Shown here one piece after another: positions 58,637-64,000 of a stretch of DNA of 64,000 bases. Below the pieces are notes generated by a model, which worked only from the letters and a program-made list of their open reading frames with translations, was not told the origin of the DNA and did not search any database. The stretch comes from Streptomyces sp. NBC_01381 (GTDB lineage Bacteria > Actinomycetota > Actinomycetes > Streptomycetales > Streptomycetaceae): positions 186,001 to 250,000 of the forward strand of contig NZ_JAPEPI010000001.1 in NCBI RefSeq assembly GCF_026340305.1. Direction: 5' to 3'. The position numbers were made by a program, and so were the translations under genes. Each line of letters opens with the position of its first letter. The stretch's first letter is position 1.

Positions 58637-58740
58637 CCTCGCCCGTCCACGTCGTTCACTCACACGCGTGAACTCGCTCCATCGACCGCTCGATGCCCAA
58701 ACACGCGACCTAGGCTCGCGACACAACATCAAACAGAACG

Positions 58741-58774
58741 GCCCCCGGCCGGGATTGCAGTCCCGGCCGGGGGC
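58741..58774 (+). terminator. Terminator of the SDR/GNAT operon
   Basis: Perfect 14-bp arms (GCCCCCGGCCGGGA and complement) flank the 6-base loop TTGCAG, 104 bp after the GNAT stop and 27 bp before the endonuclease start. Confidence 0.8.
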
Positions 58775-58783
58775 CTGACCTCA

Positions 58784-58800
58784 AGGAAGGCAGACTTCCT
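58784..58800 (+). promoter_or_regulatory. Hairpin that can mask the endonuclease ribosome site
   Basis: AGGAAG-GCAGA-CTTCCT, an exact 6-bp inverted repeat, contains the ribosome-binding AAGGAAGG and ends one base before the ATG. In the RNA it could hide the site and keep the endonuclease low. Confidence 0.5.
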
Positions 58801-58801
58801 C

Positions 58802-59680
58802 ATGGCTGAACACGAGCCTAGCGCGCACCAATTCACGCTGGACGATGCCCTTGGCATCGACACGACAGCAGCCTTCATGGACCTCAAAGTCCCCGAGTAC
58901 GCCTACATGTTCGGCTTCTTGCAGGCTGATGGGCATCTAAAGCAAGGGGTGGGACAGAAAGGTCGACTGAGCGTCGAGATCAACGTGCGGGACATCGAGA
59001 TCCTGCGCGAGTTCCAACGGCTGACCCCGTACAACAGCACCATCAGCGAGCGCATTCGGTCCACGAACTTCTCCGAGAGCATCCACTCGGCGACCTGGTC
59101 TCTCTGCTCCCTGGAAGCCAGGACGACCATCAACCAGCTCGGCCTGCCGTACGGCCGCAAGTCCAAGAAGATCACGCCGCCGCGCGTCGAATTCTCGCGC
59201 CGCGACTATCTGCGCGGTGTGATCGACGCGGACGGAGCTGTCGGCTACACGGGGCAAGGTTTCCCGTTCGTCTCGCTGACTACAGCCAGCACAGCCGTCG
59301 GGGTCTACCTCTGCCGTTACGCGCGGATACTGACCGGCGCTGAACGCCTCATCAAACGGAACGCACGGGACAAGATCTACAACGTCGTGTACACGAAGGA
59401 ACCAGCCATGCAGCTGGCCGAGGACCTCTACTATCCAGGCTGTCTTGCCCTGGAGCGCAAGCAGACCGCCGCCGCAACGCTCGCGTCATGGGTCCGCCCA
59501 GCCGACATGAAGGTCGCACCTCCCCGCCGCCGCTGGAAGGAGTGGGAGGACCGGATCCTGTTGGAACTGTGCAGTCCCACCGCAGCAGCAGAAGCCCTGG
59601 GACGAACCGCACAGAGCTGCGGCCTCCGCCACTGGCGGCTGCGCAACGGCAAGGTTCCGTTGCCCTCGACCGACCAGTGA
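58802..59680 (+). CDS. Free-standing LAGLIDADG homing endonuclease-like protein
   Basis: This 292-residue protein carries two LAGLIDADG-type motifs, YMFGFLQADGHL (about 36-47) and YLRGVIDADGAVG (about 139-151), at the spacing of a monomeric two-motif endonuclease, with the metal-binding Asp in each. It is not fused to an intein or intron. A C-terminal helical region (AAAEALGRTAQSCGLRHWRL) resembles a DNA-binding helix-turn-helix. Codons are less GC-biased than the neighbours, which marks it as acquired. It is convergent with rtcB, whose family hosts inteins in other organisms, so rtcB is the natural candidate for its cleavage site. Its ribosome site lies in a hairpin. Confidence 0.8.
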   Translation: MAEHEPSAHQFTLDDALGIDTTAAFMDLKVPEYAYMFGFLQADGHLKQGVGQKGRLSVEINVRDIEILREFQRLTPYNSTISERIRSTNFSESIHSATWSLCSLEARTTINQLGLPYGRKSKKITPPRVEFSRRDYLRGVIDADGAVGYTGQGFPFVSLTTASTAVGVYLCRYARILTGAERLIKRNARDKIYNVVYTKEPAMQLAEDLYYPGCLALERKQTAAATLASWVRPADMKVAPPRRRWKEWEDRILLELCSPTAAAEALGRTAQSCGLRHWRLRNGKVPLPSTDQ

Positions 59681-59689
59681 ACCGCTGAC

Positions 59690-59727
59690 CAGTGGGGCCC
59701 GGACTGACAACAGTCCTGGCCCCACTG
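59690..59727. terminator. Bidirectional terminator between the endonuclease and rtcB
   Basis: Outer arms CAGTGGGGCC / GGCCCCACTG and inner arms GGACTG / CAGTCC form a long stem between the convergent stop codons, 10 bp from one and 6 bp from the other. Confidence 0.75.
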
Positions 59728-59732
59728 TCAGT

Positions 59733-60926
59733 TCAGCCCTTCACGCAGATGAACTGCTTCAGCTTGGCCACGACCTCAACAAGGTCACGCTGATGCTCCA
59801 TGACCTGCTCGATCGGCTTGTACGCACCAGGGATCTCATCTACGACGCCCGAGTCCTTACGGCACTCGACGCCTCGCGTCTGCTCTTCCAGATCCTTCGT
59901 CGTGAAACGCCTCTTCGCCGCGTTGCGGCTCATACGCCGCCCTGCACCATGTGAGGCCGAGTTGAAGGCCTTCTCGTTGCCGAGGCCCTTCACAATGTAC
60001 GAGCTGGTGCCCATGGAGCCTGGAATGATCCCGTACTCGCCAGAGCCCGCGCGGATCGCCCCCTTACGAGTCACCAGCAGGTCCATGCCCTCGTACCGCT
60101 CCTCCGCCACATAGTTGTGGTGGCACGAGATCTCCTGCTCGAAGGTCGGCTTCGCCTTCTTGAACTCCTTACGGATCACGTCCTTAAGGAGGGCCATCAT
60201 GATCGCCCGGTTGTACTTCGCGTACTCCTGAGCCCAGTAGAGATCGTTCCGGTACGCCGCCATTTGCGGGGTGTCAGAGACGAAGACCGCGAGGTCGCGA
60301 TCAACTAGGCCCTGGTTGTGCGGAAGCTTCTGGGCCAACCCGATGTGATGCTCAGCCAGTTCCTTGCCGATGTTCCGGGACCCGGAGTGCAGCATCAGCC
60401 ACACGGCCCCGTCTGCATCAAGACAAGTCTCGACCATATGGTTGCCCGATCCAAGCGTTCCCATCTGCTTCGTGGCACGTTCCTGACGGAACTTGACCGC
60501 ATCAGCAACCCCGTCGAACCGCCCCCAGAAGTCCCCCCACCCCGAAGTGGCGAACCCATGCAACCTCCCCGGATCCACCGGATCCGCATGCATCCCCCGC
60601 CCCACCGGAATCGCCTGCTCAATCTTCGACCGCAGCCGCGACAGATCCCCCGGCAGATCGTTCGCCGTCAGGGACGTCTTCACCGCCGACATCCCGCAGC
60701 CGATGTCCACGCCCACCGCCGCGGGGCACACCGCACCCTGCATCGCGATCACCGAGCCGACCGTCGCGCCCTTGCCGTAGTGGACGTCCGGCATGACCGC
60801 CAGGCCCTTGATCCAGGGCAGCGTCGCGACGTTCTGCAGCTGCTGCAGCGCCACGTCCTCGACCGAGGCCGGGTCCGTCCACATGCGGATCGGTACCTTT
60901 GCCCCGGGAACCTCCACGTACGACAT
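59733..60926 (-). CDS. rtcB: RNA-splicing ligase RtcB
   Basis: This 397-residue protein is the RtcB RNA ligase, which seals 2',3'-cyclic phosphate or 3'-phosphate ends to 5'-hydroxyl using GTP and manganese. Motifs are intact: GVDIGCGMSAVKT (metal Cys), GTLGSGNHMVE, GSRNIGKELAEHH, ISCHHNYVAEERY and ASHGAGRRMSR, whose His receives GMP. No intein is present. The ATG at 60926 has GAGGA four bases before it. The first 130 or so codons are almost entirely G/C-ending, while the later part has clearly more A/T-ending codons, like the neighbouring endonuclease. Its AT-rich promoter holds three TTGAA boxes. Confidence 0.94.
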   Translation of the reverse strand: MSYVEVPGAKVPIRMWTDPASVEDVALQQLQNVATLPWIKGLAVMPDVHYGKGATVGSVIAMQGAVCPAAVGVDIGCGMSAVKTSLTANDLPGDLSRLRSKIEQAIPVGRGMHADPVDPGRLHGFATSGWGDFWGRFDGVADAVKFRQERATKQMGTLGSGNHMVETCLDADGAVWLMLHSGSRNIGKELAEHHIGLAQKLPHNQGLVDRDLAVFVSDTPQMAAYRNDLYWAQEYAKYNRAIMMALLKDVIRKEFKKAKPTFEQEISCHHNYVAEERYEGMDLLVTRKGAIRAGSGEYGIIPGSMGTSSYIVKGLGNEKAFNSASHGAGRRMSRNAAKRRFTTKDLEEQTRGVECRKDSGVVDEIPGAYKPIEQVMEHQRDLVEVVAKLKQFICVKG

Positions 60927-60947
60927 AACGTCCTCATTCCCCCGTAG

Positions 60948-60974
60948 TTGAACCAAAGTATTGAAAGTCTTGAA
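60948..60974. promoter_or_regulatory. AT-rich rtcB promoter with three TTGAA boxes
   Basis: TTGAA occurs at 60948-60952, 60961-60965 and 60970-60974 in an unusually AT-rich stretch 20-50 bp upstream of the rtcB start. Some may be promoter elements, others regulator half-sites. Confidence 0.4.
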
Positions 60975-61118
60975 ACGCAAATACCGGAGCCAAGGTCAAC
61001 GAATCGGATGACGGACCGGCGTCCACGGCTGTGCGTGCGATACACATTGTGTCCACCGGTCGCCCACCAGCGGCAACCGAATATCCCCCGACATCCCCGG
61101 CGAGAAGGAGCCCATACG

Positions 61119-62018
61119 GTGCAGCGGAAGGCCTACGTACCAGGCGTCGCGGCTCTCCTCGCGGTGCTGCTCGCCGGCTGCACCGGCGGAGGCGGGCTCG
61201 GCGGAGAAGCCGACGACTCGAAGCCCGGCGAGCCCGGCAGCTCCACCGCGGCCGCCGAGCCCGGCAAGTACCGCACGCTCCCCGAGCCCTGCGGCGAGGT
61301 CGACCTCGGCACGCTCGACTCGATGCTGCCGGGCATCGCGGAGATGCCGGACGAGGAGCAGCAGGAGAAGGCGTACGAGGGTGAGCCCACCGTCACGTAC
61401 GACACCGACCGGCATGTGGGCTGCCGGTGGAAGGTGGAGTCCTCGGACGCCACGCACCACCTTCTCGTCGACTTCGAGCGGGTCGTGTCGTACGACACCG
61501 CCGTCAGCGATGACACCCGTGCCACCGAGGTCTATGCGTCGAAGGTGCAGAAGGCGGATCTGCCTGAGCCTTCCGGTAGCGCGTCGAGCGATGCAGATGG
61601 TTCAGACGCCGATGCCGATGCCGGTGGTGAGCCTTCGGACGGTGCGAGCAGCGCAGACGCGGGTGAATCCGACAAGTCGGGCGACAAGGGGAAGGGGAAG
61701 GACAAGGGGGAGGGGGACGGCGAGGCGAGCGGCAGTGCCTCCAGCGGTTCGCCCGAGGACGCTGCCACCCCGGCCGGGCTCCAGCCCCGCGTCCTCGACG
61801 AGTTCGGCGACGAGGCCTTCCTCGACGACGCCCTCACCACCTCCGCCTCCGCCACCCGGCACCGCACGGTGACTGTGGTGTTCCGCACGTCGAACGTCAT
61901 TGTGACCATCGAGTACGACGAGCAGCCGGGGCGTCGCACCGACATCCCCGACAGCAAGGAAATGCAGGACAAGGCGCAGGAACTGGCAAGCAGCCTGGCC
62001 GACGGTTTCGCCGATTAG
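61119..62018 (+). CDS. DUF3558-like lipoprotein with acidic repeat region
   Basis: This roughly 299-residue protein has a lipoprotein signal (VAALLAVLLAGC, Cys near 22) and the DUF3558 pattern: LPEPCGEVDLGTLDSMLPGI, HVGCRWKVES and a C-terminal VTVVFRTSNVIVTIEYDE. Between about 170 and 215 lies a low-complexity Ser/Asp/Gly/Lys region (ASSDADGSDADADAGGEPSD). The GTG start has AAGGAG eight bases upstream. It lies on the cell surface; function unknown. A paralogue follows after 118 bp. Confidence 0.8.
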   Translation: MQRKAYVPGVAALLAVLLAGCTGGGGLGGEADDSKPGEPGSSTAAAEPGKYRTLPEPCGEVDLGTLDSMLPGIAEMPDEEQQEKAYEGEPTVTYDTDRHVGCRWKVESSDATHHLLVDFERVVSYDTAVSDDTRATEVYASKVQKADLPEPSGSASSDADGSDADADAGGEPSDGASSADAGESDKSGDKGKGKDKGEGDGEASGSASSGSPEDAATPAGLQPRVLDEFGDEAFLDDALTTSASATRHRTVTVVFRTSNVIVTIEYDEQPGRRTDIPDSKEMQDKAQELASSLADGFAD

Positions 62019-62136
62019 CGGCGGTTCGGGCGGGCGACCGGCTCACGGGAAGCGGAGTCGTCCGCCGCGAGCACGGCGTACCGTGGCCCATCGAACCGAT
62101 GATGTAGCCGTCCTGAGTGACTTGAGTGAAGGAACC

Positions 62137-63015
62137 ATGCACCGACCAGCACAGCGACTCACCCGCATACTCACCTGCGCAGCCGCCGTACCGGTGATCC
62201 TCGTTGCCTCCGGCTGCTCCTCCGACTCCGACTCGGGCTCGGACGGGGCCAAGAAGGATTCGGGCTCGAAGGCCTCTTCCCCGGCCAAGGCGGGCGACAA
62301 GCCCGCGGCGGTGGAGAAGGCCGCGTTCGGCAAGCTGCCCGAGCCGTGTGAGGTCCTCTCGAAGAAGACGCTCGAGGACCTGGTCCCGAAGGCGAAGGAC
62401 AAGTCGGGCAAGGCCGGCGACTCCGACGACACATCGACGCGCGGCACCTGCACGTGGGACAGCCTGGAGAACAACGGCGTCGACGGCTCGCAGTTCCGCT
62501 GGCTCCGTGTCTCGCTGATGCGTTTCGACTCGGACGCGTCGCTGGGCAGCGGCGAGAAGCGCGCGCAGGAGAGCTTCGCCAACCAGGTCGCGGACGCGCA
62601 GAAGACGAAGGATGCGAAGGCCGTCAAGACCGAGCCGGTTCCTGGCGTGGGCGACCAGACGACGACCGTCCGGTACGACCTGAAGAAGGACAAGGAAAGC
62701 TTCAAGCAGCAGACGGTCGTGACGCGCGTGGAGAACGCGGTCATCACGATCGACTACAACGGCGCGGGCCTGGCGGGCGACAAGGCGCCGAGCGCGTCGG
62801 ATCTGGCGAAGGACGCGCAGAAGGCCGCGAAGGAGGCCGCCGCGGCGGTCGTCTCGGCGAACAAGTCGGCCGGTTCGGGCAGCGGCTCGGGGTCGGGCAG
62901 TGGCTCGGGCTCGGGTTCGAGCGCGGGCTCCGGCTCCGACTCGGGTTCGGGCTCCGGTGACGGTTCGGGCAGCGACTCGGACGACTCGTCCAGCCCGAAG
63001 AAGCGCAAGAGCTAG
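62137..63015 (+). CDS. DUF3558-like lipoprotein, paralogue of the preceding gene
   Basis: This 292-residue lipoprotein has lipobox VASGC near residue 27 and the same core: [34 protein letters not shown], and [16 protein letters not shown] near the end. The C-terminus is a long Gly/Ser repeat ([10 protein letters not shown]) with acidic runs, unlike the first paralogue where the low-complexity region is internal. It probably arose by duplication. A terminator hairpin follows. Confidence 0.82.
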   Translation: MHRPAQRLTRILTCAAAVPVILVASGCSSDSDSGSDGAKKDSGSKASSPAKAGDKPAAVEKAAFGKLPEPCEVLSKKTLEDLVPKAKDKSGKAGDSDDTSTRGTCTWDSLENNGVDGSQFRWLRVSLMRFDSDASLGSGEKRAQESFANQVADAQKTKDAKAVKTEPVPGVGDQTTTVRYDLKKDKESFKQQTVVTRVENAVITIDYNGAGLAGDKAPSASDLAKDAQKAAKEAAAAVVSANKSAGSGSGSGSGSGSGSGSSAGSGSDSGSGSGDGSGSDSDDSSSPKKRKS

Positions 63016-63080
63016 CGCGAGAGCCAGCGCATCCGCCGCCCGCCTCGCGGGCAACTCGCAGCGCAGCCAAGGCAGTTGTG

Positions 63081-63107
63081 GAGCCCGGCCCCTGATGGGC
63101 CGGGCTC
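63081..63107 (+). terminator. Terminator after the DUF3558 pair
   Basis: Perfect 11-bp arms (GAGCCCGGCCC and complement) with a 5-base loop, 65 bp after the second lipoprotein gene. Confidence 0.75.
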
Positions 63108-63187
63108 CTGCCGTACCGGCACACGGTCTTCCGCATACGTGTGCCAGGCTGTCGCTCGCAATAAACCGAACAGGGAGGGGTTCGCGG

Positions 63188-64000
63188 GTGGCCGCGATGC
63201 AGCTGACACGCACGCACCGAATACTCATCGGCGTGGTCGTCGCCGGTGCGGTCGTCATCGCCGGTATCGGTTTCGCGGGGTCGTACGCGGCCGTGCGCGA
63301 GCTGGCCGAGAAGAAGGGCTTCGGCAGCTTCTCGGTGGTCTTCCCGATCGGCATCGACGCGGGCATCTGCGTCCTGCTGGCGCTCGACCTCCTCCTGACG
63401 TGGATCCGTATCCCCTTCCCGCTGCTCCGCCAGACGGCGTGGCTCCTCACGGCCGCGACGATCGCCTTCAACGGCGCGGCGGCCTGGCCGGATCCGCTGG
63501 GCGTGGGCATGCACGCCGTCATCCCGATCCTGTTCGTGGTCGCCGTCGAGGCGGCGCGGCACGCGGTGGGCCGGATCGCGGACATCACCGCGGACAAGCA
63601 CATGGAGGGCGTGCGCCTCACGCGTTGGCTCCTCTCCCCCGTGCCCACGTTCAAGCTGTGGCGCCGTATGAAGCTGTGGGAGCTTCGCTCGTACGAGCAG
63701 GTCATCAAGCTGGAGCAGGACCGCCTCATCTACCAGGCCCGTCTCCAGGCCCGCTTCGGCCGCTCCTGGCGCCGCAAGGCTCCGGTGGAGTCGCTGATGC
63801 CGCTGCGGCTCGCGCGGTTCGGCGTACCGCTGGCGGAGACGGCGCCCGCGGGGCTCGCCGCCGCAGGGATCGAGCCGGCGCTGCTGCCGCCCGCGCCGGT
63901 CTCGGCGGAGCCTCAGCAGCCGGAGCTGACCGCGCCGCGGGCCCAGGCGGAGCCGCTGCCGGTGGGGCAGGTGGAGTCGGCGGAGTCTGCGGAGTCGCCG
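63188..64000 (+). CDS. DUF2637 (SpdB-like) membrane protein, 3' end outside window
   Basis: About 271 codons are visible. The protein begins VAAMQLTRTHRILIGVVVAG and has four membrane helices (about 12-32, 50-72, 78-96, 101-120), with FPIGIDAGICVLLALDLLLT and VGMHAVIPILFVVAVEAARH, matching DUF2637. A long charged and Pro/Ala/Glu-rich C-terminal region follows. Such proteins occur in Streptomyces chromosomes and plasmids (Spd proteins). The GTG start lies seven bases after GGGAGGGG. The C-terminus is beyond the window. Confidence 0.85.
   Translation, partial: MAAMQLTRTHRILIGVVVAGAVVIAGIGFAGSYAAVRELAEKKGFGSFSVVFPIGIDAGICVLLALDLLLTWIRIPFPLLRQTAWLLTAATIAFNGAAAWPDPLGVGMHAVIPILFVVAVEAARHAVGRIADITADKHMEGVRLTRWLLSPVPTFKLWRRMKLWELRSYEQVIKLEQDRLIYQARLQARFGRSWRRKAPVESLMPLRLARFGVPLAETAPAGLAAAGIEPALLPPAPVSAEPQQPELTAPRAQAEPLPVGQVESAESAESP

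Overview
The window is a piece of a Streptomyces chromosome. The DNA is very GC-rich with strongly G/C-ending codons and short, often overlapping operons. The gene content is typical of the genus: a WhiJ-type XRE/DUF5753 + DUF397 cluster, an anti-sigma-like ATPase, DUF3558 lipoproteins, a DUF2637 protein, the futalosine menaquinone genes and a system II cytochrome c assembly operon. From memory, the order of the 30-50 kb part matches the region around SCO4494 to SCO4469 of S. coelicolor, in reverse. No rRNA, tRNA or CRISPR array was recognised.

Layout. 0-4.8 kb: a self-processing C45 acyltransferase (cut by the window edge) divergent from an RpiR regulator, an MBL-fold protein, and an XRE-cupin regulator divergent from azlCD. 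4.8-10.7 kb: a fatty acyl-CoA synthetase, a secreted two-cysteine protein with a four-helix membrane partner, an AraC regulator, a secretory lipase and a DUF1876 protein. 10.7-14.4 kb: the WhiJ-like cluster, an NTF2-like protein, and a TetR gene divergent from an uncharacterised gene across a perfect 24-bp palindrome. 14.8-24 kb: a tripeptidase-like exported hydrolase and a fatty-acid block (acyl-CoA synthetase, thiolase, FabG-type reductase, MaoC hydratase, TetR).

24-28.8 kb: a membrane-anchored Nudix-like protein, then a decayed integrative element. The element holds a large serine integrase, a frameshifted remnant of an AICE-type replication initiator, and a second, degenerate dctA 3' end at its far side. 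The likely target was dctA, whose 3' end appears to have been replaced by an element-borne copy.

29-50 kb: core metabolism. MqnE, UbiX, MqnP and the UbiD-type decarboxylase cover the futalosine route to menaquinone. ResA, CcdA, ResB and CcsB assemble c-type cytochromes, and HemL makes 5-aminolevulinate for haem, so this stretch serves respiration. Between them lie LysR, EamA, a deaminase, a sphingomyelinase-D-like phospholipase, a 2-oxoglutarate oxygenase and an ECF sigma factor with a membrane-anchored partner.

50-64 kb: an LLM flavin oxidoreductase with a damaged 5' end next to its FMN reductase, an AraC gene ending in an 8-bp tandem repeat, a MarR/DHA2 exporter pair sharing a CTGCGTC motif, a small operon ending in a GNAT gene, a free-standing LAGLIDADG endonuclease convergent with rtcB, two DUF3558 lipoproteins and the start of a DUF2637 gene.

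The most notable points are the dctA-targeting relic, the homing endonuclease beside a compositionally mosaic rtcB, the LLM gene broken by a short palindromic insertion plus a stop, three copies of a dispersed hairpin element (one supplying a stop codon in its loop), and several unassigned palindromic operators.
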